Source: Oscillospiraceae bacterium
GTDB taxonomy: Bacteria > Bacillota > Clostridia > Oscillospirales > Acutalibacteraceae
Direction of reading: 5' to 3'
DNA length: 64,000 bases
Assembly: GCA_015066595.1 (NCBI GenBank)
Contig: SVNZ01000001.1
Span: 310,001 to 374,000, forward strand
The notes below the pieces were generated by a model. The model was not told where the DNA came from, ran no database searches, and saw only the letters and a program-made list of their open reading frames with translations. This document shows, piece after piece, positions 28,217-37,751 of the stretch (positions within the stretch are counted from its first letter, which is position 1; each line of letters opens with the position of its first letter). Position numbers and translations under genes: made by a program.

Positions 28217-28768
28217 TCACAGTAAATCTTTATTATATACGGTGCGTTCACCACCGATAAACTTTGCTCGTGTACGTGCTGACGATACAAACGCTTGACC
28301 GATCTTTTTCTTATTGAGCCTGAGTGGAACTGCGGTTTCTTTTAAGTGCATTCCAATTAAAGTGCCACCAATGTCAACACCTGCATCAGCTCTTATACGC
28401 TCAACTACTACAGGTTTTTTCATACGAGAAAATGCAGTTGTCGCACTGCTGCCACCTGCTTTTTCTTGTGGAACAGCATTGACAATTTCTAAGTTGAGTT
28501 TTAATGCAAGTTCTTCTTCGATAACAAGAGCACGGTTTAAGTGCTCACAACACTGTGCGGCAAGATAGATGCCTTTGTCACAGAGCATATCGTACATACC
28601 ATCGTACACAGCACAAGCTATATCCATACTGGAATGTGTGCCGATAGTATCACCGCCGATTTCAGAAGTAGAGCAACCAAGCACTACAATGTTGCCTTTT
28701 TTTAAAGAAGCAACCTCGATAAGCTCTTTAAAAACAGCGTTTGTATCAAGTTTGATTTGTTCAAACAT
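28217..28768 (-). CDS. DUF436 / TIGR01440 family protein (YwlG-like)
   Basis: A 183-residue cytosolic protein of the conserved YwlG/UPF0340 family, recognisable from VVLGCSTSEIGGDTIGTHSS, LAAQCCEHLNRALVIE and ADAGVDIGGTLIGMHLK. The family is widespread in Firmicutes, and its function is not established; a thiol-rich CCEHLNR block suggests a metal or active site. It starts the DUF436-HD-ligA unit. Confidence 0.88.
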   Translation of the reverse strand: MFEQIKLDTNAVFKELIEVASLKKGNIVVLGCSTSEIGGDTIGTHSSMDIACAVYDGMYDMLCDKGIYLAAQCCEHLNRALVIEEELALKLNLEIVNAVPQEKAGGSSATTAFSRMKKPVVVERIRADAGVDIGGTLIGMHLKETAVPLRLNKKKIGQAFVSSARTRAKFIGGERTVYNKDLL

Positions 28769-28784
28769 ATTATCACCTTATATA

Positions 28785-28812
28785 CAAATGGGCATCCAAA
28801 AAGGATGCCCAA
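28785..28812 (-). terminator. Terminator after ispH-S1
   Basis: TGGGCATCC (28790-28798) pairs perfectly with GGATGCCCA (28804-28812) around five As. The minus-strand U-tract is short (TTTG), so termination may be partial and the DUF436 unit may be partly expressed by read-through. Confidence 0.7.
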
Positions 28813-28822
28813 ATATGTTTAA

Positions 28823-30916
28823 TTATTCAGCCTCTGTAGCCTCTTCAGCAACTTCTTCAGTTACTTCAGCAACTTCCTCAGCTACAGCTTCTGTAGCAGC
28901 TTCAACAACTTCTGCTGTTTCTTCAACAACTACAGCTTCCTCTTCCTCAGCCACTTCTTCTACAGGTTCTGTAGTAGGAATAACCTCAGGAAGGAGTTCG
29001 CGGATAGAAAGGCTAACACGCTTTTTCTCAAAGTCGATAGCTGTGATCTTAGCCTCAACAACTTCGCCAACCTTGAGCTCATCCTGTGGTTTCTCAATTC
29101 TCTTGTTAGAAATCTGAGAAATGTGGATAAGACCATCGATACCAGGAATAATGTTAGCGAACGCACCGAATGTTGTCATACCAACGATAGTAGCATTAAC
29201 AACAGTGCCAACTGGATATTCGTTCTCAAGAATAGTCCAAGGGTTGTCCTCAGTCTTCTTGTAACCTAGAGAAATCTTCTTTGTCTCGTCGTTGATATCC
29301 TTGATGTAAACTTCAACTGTATCGCCAACGTTTACAACCTCGCTTGGGTGCTTGATTCTGAGCCATGAAAGCTCAGAAATGTGGATCATACCGGAAACAC
29401 CGCCCAAATCAACGAATGCACCGTAGTTAGTGAGAGTCTTGACTGTACCTGTGTATGTCTTGCCAACTTCAGCAGCCTCCCAGAAAGCAGCTCTGAGCTC
29501 AGCAAACTCATCTCTGAGAACTGATTTGATAGAACCGATAACCTTTCTTCTTCTGCCACGCTGTGAAACTTCGATAAGTCTGAACTGAACTTCCTGACCT
29601 TTTAAAGCTTCTAAATCATCATCACGGTTGAGTGAAGCCTGTGAAGCAGGGATAAACACGCGTGTATCGTTAGCAACAACGATGACACCACCGTTGATAA
29701 CTTCTGTAACAACACCTGTTAAGATGTCTTTAGCTTCGTATGCTTTCTCTAAAAGTTCCCAGCCCTTCTTAGCGTCAACTCTGCGCTTAGAGAGCATGAT
29801 GGTACCTTCCTGGTCATTTGTTTTCATAATAAGAAGTTCAAGCTCATCGCCGATCTTAACAACTTCCTCAGGATTGTTGATAGGTGTTGCAGAAAGCTCA
29901 TCAAGCGGAATAAAACCAGCCTGTTTTCTGCCTACATCAACGAATACCTCGTTTGGCGCAATGCCAACAACAGTGCCCATAACCCTTTCATTTGTATTTA
30001 AACTTTTGAGAGATTCTTCTAACATCGCCTCAAAATTTTCAATTTCGTTTGTTTCGCTGGATTTGATTACATCGTTCATTTTATCCAGTACCTCCTTTAT
30101 AATCCTTGCCGGTGTAGAAGCACCAGCAGTTACGCCGATAGACTTAGCTTTACGGATAACATCCAAATCAAGATCATCAGCTGTTTCGACCAAAAAGGTG
30201 TTGTCACAACTACGCTTACAAATAGAGAAAAGTTTGCAAGTATTCGAACTGTGCTTATCACCTATTATGATCATACAATCAGATGATTTCGAAAGAGACG
30301 CAGCCTCGGCCTGTCTTTCCGACGTAGCATTACATATTGTATCAAAAATTTCCGCGTTTGTATATACTTTTTTGAGAATTTTTAAACATTTTTCGAAGAG
30401 AGTTACGTCAAATGTAGTTTGTGCGACAACGCAGATACCGTTAATATTCTTTTGAAGCATTATATCAAGTGAAGAAGTCAATTCGTCCTCATCTTTGAAT
30501 GTATAGCACTTGCCGACACAATGGCCAACAATACCCATAACTTCGGGGTGATTTTTATCGCCTGCAATAAGTACTGTCTTAGATTCTTCTCCTGCTTTTG
30601 CAACGATTCGATGAATTTTTGACACAAAAGGACAAGTGGCGTCAACTATCTCACTGCTAAAGGCAGACAAGCTATCCTTGACTGATTTTGGTACACCGTG
30701 CGAACGGATAACAACTGTGTCAAAGCCCTTTGCTTCTTCGATGCTATCAATGGAGTAAACACCCTTTTTTTTAAGCTCAAACACCATTTCTTTGTTATGA
30801 ATAATAGGTCCCAGCGTACATACTTTTGAATCGCTTTCTGATAATTTGTTCACTATCTCAACTGCACGGTTGACTCCAAAACAAAATCCGGCTGTTTTTG
30901 CGACAGTTATACTCAT
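28823..30916 (-). CDS. ispH: Bifunctional HMBPP reductase IspH / S1-domain protein
   Basis: A 697-residue fusion. Residues 1-280 are IspH (LytB), the last step of the MEP isoprenoid pathway, with the three [4Fe-4S] cysteines C12, C95 and C195 and the SHGVP motif. Residues about 310-640 carry four S1 RNA-binding domains (for example GFIPLDEL, FIPASQAS, GMIHISEL, GLIHISQI). The last 55 residues are a Glu/Val/Ala-rich acidic tail. This fusion is known in Clostridia, where the S1 part stands in for ribosomal protein S1. The start overlaps the plsC stop (ATGA). Confidence 0.95.
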   Translation of the reverse strand: MSITVAKTAGFCFGVNRAVEIVNKLSESDSKVCTLGPIIHNKEMVFELKKKGVYSIDSIEEAKGFDTVVIRSHGVPKSVKDSLSAFSSEIVDATCPFVSKIHRIVAKAGEESKTVLIAGDKNHPEVMGIVGHCVGKCYTFKDEDELTSSLDIMLQKNINGICVVAQTTFDVTLFEKCLKILKKVYTNAEIFDTICNATSERQAEAASLSKSSDCMIIIGDKHSSNTCKLFSICKRSCDNTFLVETADDLDLDVIRKAKSIGVTAGASTPARIIKEVLDKMNDVIKSSETNEIENFEAMLEESLKSLNTNERVMGTVVGIAPNEVFVDVGRKQAGFIPLDELSATPINNPEEVVKIGDELELLIMKTNDQEGTIMLSKRRVDAKKGWELLEKAYEAKDILTGVVTEVINGGVIVVANDTRVFIPASQASLNRDDDLEALKGQEVQFRLIEVSQRGRRRKVIGSIKSVLRDEFAELRAAFWEAAEVGKTYTGTVKTLTNYGAFVDLGGVSGMIHISELSWLRIKHPSEVVNVGDTVEVYIKDINDETKKISLGYKKTEDNPWTILENEYPVGTVVNATIVGMTTFGAFANIIPGIDGLIHISQISNKRIEKPQDELKVGEVVEAKITAIDFEKKRVSLSIRELLPEVIPTTEPVEEVAEEEEAVVVEETAEVVEAATEAVAEEVAEVTEEVAEEATEAE

Positions 30917-31512
30917 GACAAATCCTGCTCTCTAAACAACTTAATCTTATCCATAATGATACGTGATGCTTCACGATATTCTCTGGCACCACCCTTTTCA
31001 AAGCCTAATTCTTCAAGAGATAATGGCTCGCCAAAATGACAGATTATCCCCTTTTTTGTTTTTGTTAAGCATACCGGAACAACCGGGCTTTTTGTATCAA
31101 ATGCTATGAGTGAAGCACCATTTTTGGGCTTTAAGAATTCGCCTGTTTTAGAACGAGTGCCCTCAATAAAGATACCCATAACCTCTCCATCTTCGACTAC
31201 CTTTTCAAAATGTCTTACAGCACCTATGTCCTTTTTGCCTCTATCAACAGGAAAACATCCGATAGAAAGAAAGAGCCATTCCAAAAACTTATTTTTAAAA
31301 AGCTCAGCTTTAGCCATAAAATGGATTTGACGGTATTTCTGTCCAATAGCAATAATAATAGGATCAATTCCAGAAATATGGTTAGACGCAATGATATATG
31401 GACCTTCTTTTGGAAGATTATGGGGGTTGATAAACTCAACTCTGAAAACAAGCTTAAATATCGGAGATAAAATCCATCTAAAAAATGAGTACAAGCGTGG
31501 TTTGTTACTCAT
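30913..31512 (-). CDS. plsC: 1-acyl-sn-glycerol-3-phosphate acyltransferase
   Basis: A 199-residue membrane-associated acyltransferase that makes phosphatidic acid. The catalytic HX4D motif is NHISGID (H45, D50), and the second block is IEGTRS (E117-R120). An N-terminal hydrophobic segment (about 8-25) anchors it. It starts 1 nt after the cmk stop and overlaps ispH, as in the usual clostridial cmk-plsC-ispH cluster. Confidence 0.92.
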   Translation of the reverse strand: MSNKPRLYSFFRWILSPIFKLVFRVEFINPHNLPKEGPYIIASNHISGIDPIIIAIGQKYRQIHFMAKAELFKNKFLEWLFLSIGCFPVDRGKKDIGAVRHFEKVVEDGEVMGIFIEGTRSKTGEFLKPKNGASLIAFDTKSPVVPVCLTKTKKGIICHFGEPLSLEELGFEKGGAREYREASRIIMDKIKLFREQDLS

Positions 31513-31513
31513 A

Positions 31514-32182
31514 TTACATACGCTCCTTCATAATTGAGATGAGCTTTGCTACTGATTGTTCCAAATCAAGCTTTGATGTATCAACAACAACACTGTCATC
31601 AGCCGGTTTGAGCGGAGCAACATCTCTGTGTGAATCGTTATAGTCACGTGTTACTACATCTTTTAATACGTCGTCGTAGTTTACGTCCATACCTTTTTCG
31701 ATGAGTTCGTCATATCTACGCTTTGCACGCACTTCAGGTGATGCAGTAAGAAAAATTTTGATTTTTGCATCAGGCAAAACAACAGTGCCGATATCTCGAC
31801 CATCCATAATAACGTTGTTTGTCTTAGCCATATTACGCTGTAAATCAAGCAAAAATGCTCGCACCTGTGGTATAGCAGATACATCAGATGCATACATAGA
31901 AATCTCAGGTGTGCGGATAAACGCTGTTACATCTTCACCGTTGAGCAACACAATCTGCTCTTTTCTGTCATTGAAAGCGAGTTCAACTTTGATGTCCTTT
32001 ATCATATCTAAAATAGCTGGAACATCTTTTGAACCGATGCCTTTTTTATAAGCACACAAGCCGATAGCACGATAAAGCGCACCGGTGTCTACATAAATAA
32101 AAGACAGCTCCTTTGCAGCGAGTTTTGCGATAGTAGATTTGCCTGCACCAGCAGGTCCGTCAATAGCAATAGCAATATTCAT
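31514..32182 (-). CDS. cmk: Cytidylate kinase
   Basis: A 222-residue (d)CMP kinase of normal length. The P-loop GPAGAGKSTIAK is at residues 8-19, followed by YVDTGALYRA, the MDGRDIGTVV motif and RAKRRYDEL in the lid. It supplies CDP/dCDP. Thirty nucleotides separate it from baiN upstream. Confidence 0.96.
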   Translation of the reverse strand: MNIAIAIDGPAGAGKSTIAKLAAKELSFIYVDTGALYRAIGLCAYKKGIGSKDVPAILDMIKDIKVELAFNDRKEQIVLLNGEDVTAFIRTPEISMYASDVSAIPQVRAFLLDLQRNMAKTNNVIMDGRDIGTVVLPDAKIKIFLTASPEVRAKRRYDELIEKGMDVNYDDVLKDVVTRDYNDSHRDVAPLKPADDSVVVDTSKLDLEQSVAKLISIMKERM

Positions 32183-32212
32183 TATAATACTTCCTTTTAA
32201 ATAAAAATAATA

Positions 32213-33454
32213 TCAATCAAGCGACGAATTCATCCCGGCAAGATAACCGGTAGAAAACGCTATTTGTAAATTAAATCCGCCTGTGTATGCATCAACATCA
32301 AGGACTTCTCCAGCAAAATAGAGGTTTGGCACAATTTTGCTACGCATTGTTTTTGGGTCAATCTCGTTGACATTAACTCCGCCACAAGTGATAATTGCTT
32401 CATCAATCGGTCTAAAGCCTTTTATAGAAACAGTCAGGTCTTTTAATGTATCAACAATCGCATATCTTTGTGATACAGTGATGCTGTTACATTTTGTGTG
32501 CGGATCAATGTTGCATAACCTGAGTAACACAGGCACAAAACTTTTCGGTAAAAGCTCAAAAAGAGAATTGCAGATATCTTTGTTAATGAACTTTTGCAAA
32601 TCTTTAAGCAATCGCTTGTCGAGCGTTTCTCTATCAAGTGCAGGTTTGAGGTCAATATGAACACTGTATTTGTTTTCGCTCATATCTTTCATATGTGCAC
32701 TGGCTGATAAAATAGTCGGACCGGATAAGCCGAAATGCGTGAACAACATTTCGCCAAAATCAGAATATATTTCCTTTTTAGAAATATTTTCAACTACTTT
32801 TAGAGCCACATTCTTAAGTGATAAGCCTTGAAGCTCTTTACAAAAATAGTCATTGCTAACAAGCGGTACAAGCGATGGTGTCACGGTATTCACCGAATGA
32901 CCGACACTCTTAGCAAACTTGTATCCGTCGCCTGTTGAGCCGGTTTTAGGATAGCTTTTGCCTCCTGTTGAAACAACAATGCTATCAGCAAAAAACGACT
33001 CGTTGCTGTCGGTTTTAACACCAAGAACTTCGCCATCCTTTTGTACAAGAGCTTTTATGTTAGCAGTAAGGAGTTTTACACCATTTTGCAAAACAAAGTT
33101 CCTCAATGCATCACACACATCCATAGCTTTATCAGATACAGGAAATACTCGGTTTCCTCTTTCCACCTTAGTAGCGACGCCTAAATCTTCAAAAAACGCA
33201 ACTGTGTCGTATGTCGAAAACGCATTTATCGCACTATACATAAAGCGTGGATTGGTAGGAATATTAGATATAAACTCGTCGTTATCACAAAAATTTGTTA
33301 TATTACATCTGCCTTTTCCTGTAATAAGAAGTTTGCGACCTGTTTTTTCGTTTTTTTCGAAAAGTGTGACATCGGCACCGTTTTGTGCTGCTACACCCGC
33401 AGCCATCATTCCCGCAGGGCCACCACCAATAACTATAACCTTCTTACTTTTCAT
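32213..33454 (-). CDS. BaiN/HI0933-family FAD-dependent oxidoreductase
   Basis: A 413-residue flavoprotein. The dinucleotide-binding motif VIGGGPAGMMAA is at the N-terminus, followed by GRKLLITGKGRCNITN and the C-terminal LYFAGEVLDVDAYTGGFNLQIAFSTG block typical of this family. The family is named after a bile-acid gene but most members have no proven substrate. ATG 33454 is 8-9 nt after GAGG; the first 37 codons of the longer frame lie within rpiR and are not family-like. It overlaps the rpiR stop by 11 nt. Confidence 0.9.
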   Translation of the reverse strand: MKSKKVIVIGGGPAGMMAAGVAAQNGADVTLFEKNEKTGRKLLITGKGRCNITNFCDNDEFISNIPTNPRFMYSAINAFSTYDTVAFFEDLGVATKVERGNRVFPVSDKAMDVCDALRNFVLQNGVKLLTANIKALVQKDGEVLGVKTDSNESFFADSIVVSTGGKSYPKTGSTGDGYKFAKSVGHSVNTVTPSLVPLVSNDYFCKELQGLSLKNVALKVVENISKKEIYSDFGEMLFTHFGLSGPTILSASAHMKDMSENKYSVHIDLKPALDRETLDKRLLKDLQKFINKDICNSLFELLPKSFVPVLLRLCNIDPHTKCNSITVSQRYAIVDTLKDLTVSIKGFRPIDEAIITCGGVNVNEIDPKTMRSKIVPNLYFAGEVLDVDAYTGGFNLQIAFSTGYLAGMNSSLD

Positions 33455-34328
33455 CGGACAAGTCCTCACTGTTATGTGAAGCGTATATACTTTGTTCAAG
33501 CCACACCTGTTCAAGCTTTGAAAAAGTTTCTTTGACCTCGTCTTTACGCTTAATGACCATCGCAACGATCAAAGCATTGATAAGACTAAGCGGTGCGACA
33601 AGTGAGTCAACAATAGACGCTATATCACTACGGGCGATAAGAATAGAATCCGCAGTAGACACAAGCGGCGAAACCATACTATCAGTAATAGCAACAACGT
33701 GTGCACCACGCTCACGTGCAAAGCTCATTGCATCAACAGCCATAGTGCTATAACGAGGAAAACTGATACCTATCATAACGTCTTTTTCGGTAATTCTGAA
33801 CAGCTTTTCGTAGTTCGTGGTTTTGCTCGTTGTGTTGAGCATAATAACATTACCGAACATCAAATCAAGGTAATATCCAAAGAAGCTTGCAATATATGAC
33901 GCCGACTTAACACCAAAAATGTAAATATGCTCAGCGTTGATAATAGACTCAACAGCACGTTCAAAATCTTCTCGTGAAATTTCTTCTATAGTACGTTTGA
34001 TTTTGTCTATATCCTGATTAAGTACGCTGTCTAATACATCTTTATCTCCAATGCGACCTGCAGTAACTTCGATTCTGCCGATAGATGTGAGCTTGTCCCT
34101 GATCATCTCTTGCATTGCTTTTTGCAGATATGGATATCCTGAATATCCTATTTCAGTAGCAAAACGAACAACGGTACTCTCGGACACACCGACAATATCA
34201 CCGAGCTTTGACGCAGTCATAAAAGCTGCTTCGTCATAATGCTCTTCTATAAAATTTGCGATACGACGCTGTCCCTTGGAAAAACTGTCTCGAGCCATAT
34301 CAATTCTGACTAATAAATTTGAAACCAT
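33444..34328 (-). CDS. MurR/RpiR-family transcriptional regulator (HTH + SIS)
   Basis: A 294-residue regulator. An N-terminal HTH_6 domain (KGQRRIANFIEEHYDEAAFMTASKLG, then GVSESTVVRFATEIGYSGYP) is followed by a SIS phosphosugar-binding domain (about 120-260, YIFGVKSASYIASFF, GISFPRYSTMAVDAMSFA). Such regulators sense sugar phosphates or amino-sugar phosphates. No sugar gene is adjacent; it leads baiN-cmk-plsC-ispH. GAGGTAATC precedes ATG 34328. An inverted repeat in its promoter suggests autoregulation. Confidence 0.9.
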   Translation of the reverse strand: MVSNLLVRIDMARDSFSKGQRRIANFIEEHYDEAAFMTASKLGDIVGVSESTVVRFATEIGYSGYPYLQKAMQEMIRDKLTSIGRIEVTAGRIGDKDVLDSVLNQDIDKIKRTIEEISREDFERAVESIINAEHIYIFGVKSASYIASFFGYYLDLMFGNVIMLNTTSKTTNYEKLFRITEKDVMIGISFPRYSTMAVDAMSFARERGAHVVAITDSMVSPLVSTADSILIARSDIASIVDSLVAPLSLINALIVAMVIKRKDEVKETFSKLEQVWLEQSIYASHNSEDLSDEK

Positions 34329-34356
34329 AATGATTACCTCAAAAAATTATAGTTTC

Positions 34357-34385
34357 ATTTTATCATACCATCTTGCATTTTTCAA
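34357..34385 (-). promoter_or_regulatory. Sigma-A type promoter for rpiR operon
   Basis: Minus-strand TTGAAA (34380-34385), 17-nt spacer, TAAAAT (34357-34362), 28 nt upstream of rpiR. Confidence 0.7.
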
Positions 34386-34399
34386 TAAATTTTGCAAGA
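34371..34399. repeat. Inverted repeat flanking the rpiR -35, candidate operator
   Basis: TCTTGCA (34371-34377) and TGCAAGA (34393-34399) are perfect 7-nt arms separated by 15 nt, and the -35 lies between them. RpiR-family regulators bind inverted repeats and commonly repress their own gene. The link here is inferred from position. Confidence 0.55.
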
Positions 34400-34437
34400 T
34401 TATATAAGCAAACAGCACCGCTTATGCGGTGCTGTTT
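34400..34437 (-). terminator. Terminator after the M4 metallopeptidase gene
   Basis: A 12-bp perfect stem (34410-34421 with 34426-34437, AAACAGCACCGC) and 4-nt loop lies 3 nt after the stop. The minus-strand tail is TTTGCTTATAT, only moderately T-rich. Confidence 0.75.
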
Positions 34438-34439
34438 AT

Positions 34440-37400
34440 TTAATACGAAATCACAATATCTTTGAGTTTACTTATTGCCACTGATTTTTCATAAATAGTG
34501 TGTGTTAATTTTACTTTACTAAAAGAATCAAATTCTTCCTCAGAAACTTCTTTTTTATTAATATAATACTGATACAAGCCATTCATCTGATCAACCGGCA
34601 CTTTTTGACTAGAATAATACAAAGCAAGTGAAGTCCCGTTAAACTTAAAAACAGCCGAAGTCTCTATACCCATATTCATATATCCTGAGCCGATAAACCC
34701 ACTTTTCGGTGTATAGCTGCATCCATTTGAATAAGTAATATCATATGTTTGCAGTTTATCACCTGACACCCAGCAAATCTTCGCTCCAGGCAATGCAGAA
34801 CCAGAAATTAAAACCATCTCAGGAACACTGTCATCATTTAGATAAATAAGTTCTCCATATGTATATAAATCAACCTCATCAGATTCCAGAAACTCCACAT
34901 ATTCAGCTTTCCAATCTTCACTTTTTTCAGGAAAAGATGTAGCTTTGCTGTGATCAAGTCCAGTATAATCGGTAGCATAACTGATGCGGTTAGCGTTACT
35001 GTGATTTTCCGGCTCCACCTTTTCTGTACTAAAACTACAAATTTGTTTTACACCATTACTGTCATAATACATGGGATATTTTGTAACAGGAAAACTTGAA
35101 TTTGATTCCCTAAGATGCAACTGTGCTGTCATAATAGATTCAACATCGTCTTTTGATATTATATTATAATTAGGCAGCTCACCGGTTTCACACAAAATTT
35201 CATTAATTAATTCAAATTTGCCATCATTAAATCCAAATGCATAGTATGCAACATCTCTAACATCAGTAGCACGTTGGGTGTAATCAAATTCAACAAAAAC
35301 GTTCGATGGAGTTGTTGCTTCGTTAAAATAAGCATTCAGATACATCTCTGAAACATCAGTTAAGTAACCATAAGGGACCTGATATGTACCAGCTGATTTC
35401 ACATCAGGATAGTCAATATAAAAAACTTCAAGTTCAAGTTTGTGACTATACGCTTCTGAGGACCCTTTAATTATTCGAACTGTTAGAAGCTCATTTATGG
35501 AATCATCATCCATATCAATTAAGGCTGCACTGACAACACCATTTCTATTTGCCCAACCCGGACTTAAAAGTGAAGTATTACGTTTGTATGTTTCAACGGA
35601 TGCCACTCCATACTTACTGATCACAGCATCACGTTTTTCCTTCAACAATTTATCGTAGTCAAAATAGAAATTAGTAAGTATGTTCAGTGTGCTATCAACC
35701 TGTCTTAAATTTGGAACAACACTAATGTATTTTATATATTTAGTTTTGCTTGCGTCTTTTTTATTATCTGATACAGTCACCTTATATGTACCATCAGGTA
35801 AATCAAATTTATAACCTTTTTTATCTTTGATTATTTCATCAACTACAACTGATTTATTAGAAATGTCCGTGATTTCTATATAATAATCAAAGTCTTTATT
35901 TCCGTTTTTATCAAGTGCAAATATAGTTGTTCCATTGTGAACGAGTGTCTGATAGTTGCAATCGCTACCATATATTCCAACTTCTGTAAAAGCTTTTTTG
36001 ATATGCTCACATTGTTTTGCGCTAACACCTTGCGTATTTGTTGCCGCAAGATATACTGAGTCGGCAAACTGTTTAAATGTAGCGTCCTTTTGCAAATAAT
36101 AAAAAGTTTTGTAAAAAATCTTTGTAAGAAGTTCAGTACTGATTTTAGTTTTACCACCATCAATACCGTTCGCCATTAGGTAAGCTGCGTGTGAAAGAAC
36201 TGTTGAATTAGTATGTACTCCTCCACGATCTGATAACGAAGATGTATCAGCCCAATATTCACCCTTGTATGATGAAGGGGCATCACCATCACCTGGTTTT
36301 TTATGAGAACGTTTCTTTTCAAATAGCCAGTTACAATCATTGTCAAATTTTTTATCATTAGAATAATCTTCAACTAATTCAGCAAAAACATCAGAGCACG
36401 CCTCCATAATCGCTCCTGACTCACCACAATAATGCATCATGGATATGCTTGATTCGACAGAATGAGTAAACTCGTGAGCAACTAAATCTAGATGTTTAGA
36501 ATTCTCACGATGACCAAATGCCAATAGAAAACTCCTGTTTGAATAAGAGTTCTCACCGTTGTCCACACCATCATTACAAGCTATATACATCTGGCTATTC
36601 TTTCCATCATATCCCTTATGTCCAAGTATTTTATCAAAAAAGTCATATGTGCTGGTTGCTGATTTCATATAGTTTTCTGCTTCGTCCCACTCATTGCTAT
36701 TTGATGAAACATATGATATCGGTTCGCATAAATACACATTAGCATCTTTAATAAAGGAGTTGTCCAACCGTTTTTCACTAGCTAATTTATTGAACAATTC
36801 TACATCATAATTATTGTCAGAATCTAAAACAGAAGATTCTTCCACAAGGTATGTATCAATTCTATTATTGTCAGTATCAACTGCAATCACTTTTTCATTT
36901 GAATTAACAAGAACTAAATTACGTTCTTTGTCATATAAATAGTACTGATCACCAACTTTTGTAACATAACTCTCAAGTTTTTTCTCTTTAGAAAAGAGTC
37001 TCATATCATTTCTAAATAAGATTTCGCCATTAAATGCAGACAAAAACAGCTCTTCTTCATAATACTCGTCCTTGTCATCTTTGTACTCAACAACATAATG
37101 ATACGCTAATATAGGTTGCTGTGTATTCAAAGTATATACCACTAAACCTTTATTGGTATAAGAAAAAATACCAGACAGATTGTGTTTAAGATATTTATCC
37201 GCCTTTTCTTCGCTGATAGCACGTTTAGGGTTGAGAAAAACAGAATCTTCTAAACTGCTCACATTTGACGTTAATGCACAAGCAACGCCCTTTTTGTCAG
37301 CAGATATAATAACGCTTTTAGCATAAACAGGGATATTGTTGTACATCATATCAAACCTATAAAATGTTTCAGTATCGACAGTAGAACTATCAACAAACCT

Positions 37401-37751
37401 CAACTGATTTGAAGGGTCGGAAATCCCGAAATGCTCACATACACTCTCGATAGCTTTGAGTGCAGTTTTTTCGTCTTTTATTTTTACATCAGTAAAACCT
37501 TTTTCAAAGAGCTTGAAATCTGTGTTAGATTTTTCTTCAGATTCAGTTACAGAAATCACCGGAACATCTTTATCTATATAAAAATAATTTTTATAAATTA
37601 AAAAACCAGATAGCAAAAGTATAATCACTAAAAAACACGCAACCATCAAAACAACTAATTTAGTTTTTTTACTTTTTGGTTCTTTTTTAGCTACAACTTC
37701 TTCAAATCCTTCATTTTCTAATGTCTTATTTTCAAAATTTTTATCATCCAT
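34440..37751 (-). CDS. Membrane-anchored M4-family zinc metallopeptidase with C-terminal extension
   Basis: A 1103-residue protein with a cytosolic tip of about 29 residues and one transmembrane helix (about 30-52). An FTP/PepSY-like propeptide region (about 75-250) is followed by a thermolysin-type domain with HEFTH (H426, E427, H430), the third zinc ligand in EACSDVFAE (E450) and GGVHTNSTVLSHAAY. About 450 residues then follow with no recognised fold; two DxDxDxxxEL-like calcium-binding blocks (DMDDDSINELL, YLNDDSVPEMVL) recall FG-GAP/VCBS repeats. It overlaps cca. Secreted M4 enzymes are usual; membrane anchoring is less common. Confidence 0.85.
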   Translation of the reverse strand: MDDKNFENKTLENEGFEEVVAKKEPKSKKTKLVVLMVACFLVIILLLSGFLIYKNYFYIDKDVPVISVTESEEKSNTDFKLFEKGFTDVKIKDEKTALKAIESVCEHFGISDPSNQLRFVDSSTVDTETFYRFDMMYNNIPVYAKSVIISADKKGVACALTSNVSSLEDSVFLNPKRAISEEKADKYLKHNLSGIFSYTNKGLVVYTLNTQQPILAYHYVVEYKDDKDEYYEEELFLSAFNGEILFRNDMRLFSKEKKLESYVTKVGDQYYLYDKERNLVLVNSNEKVIAVDTDNNRIDTYLVEESSVLDSDNNYDVELFNKLASEKRLDNSFIKDANVYLCEPISYVSSNSNEWDEAENYMKSATSTYDFFDKILGHKGYDGKNSQMYIACNDGVDNGENSYSNRSFLLAFGHRENSKHLDLVAHEFTHSVESSISMMHYCGESGAIMEACSDVFAELVEDYSNDKKFDNDCNWLFEKKRSHKKPGDGDAPSSYKGEYWADTSSLSDRGGVHTNSTVLSHAAYLMANGIDGGKTKISTELLTKIFYKTFYYLQKDATFKQFADSVYLAATNTQGVSAKQCEHIKKAFTEVGIYGSDCNYQTLVHNGTTIFALDKNGNKDFDYYIEITDISNKSVVVDEIIKDKKGYKFDLPDGTYKVTVSDNKKDASKTKYIKYISVVPNLRQVDSTLNILTNFYFDYDKLLKEKRDAVISKYGVASVETYKRNTSLLSPGWANRNGVVSAALIDMDDDSINELLTVRIIKGSSEAYSHKLELEVFYIDYPDVKSAGTYQVPYGYLTDVSEMYLNAYFNEATTPSNVFVEFDYTQRATDVRDVAYYAFGFNDGKFELINEILCETGELPNYNIISKDDVESIMTAQLHLRESNSSFPVTKYPMYYDSNGVKQICSFSTEKVEPENHSNANRISYATDYTGLDHSKATSFPEKSEDWKAEYVEFLESDEVDLYTYGELIYLNDDSVPEMVLISGSALPGAKICWVSGDKLQTYDITYSNGCSYTPKSGFIGSGYMNMGIETSAVFKFNGTSLALYYSSQKVPVDQMNGLYQYYINKKEVSEEEFDSFSKVKLTHTIYEKSVAISKLKDIVISY

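Noticed and set aside
28569..29117. 182-codon plus-strand frame rich in Ser, Thr and Ala
   Set aside because: It is antisense to the acidic repeat-like tail of the S1 protein; the low complexity is the mirror of Glu/Ala/Val codons.
29628..30455. 275-codon open frame on the plus strand
   Set aside because: It is fully antisense to the ispH/S1 fusion, whose protein sequence is clearly conserved; the composition is Ser/Thr-rich from reverse reading of common codons and there is no ribosome site.
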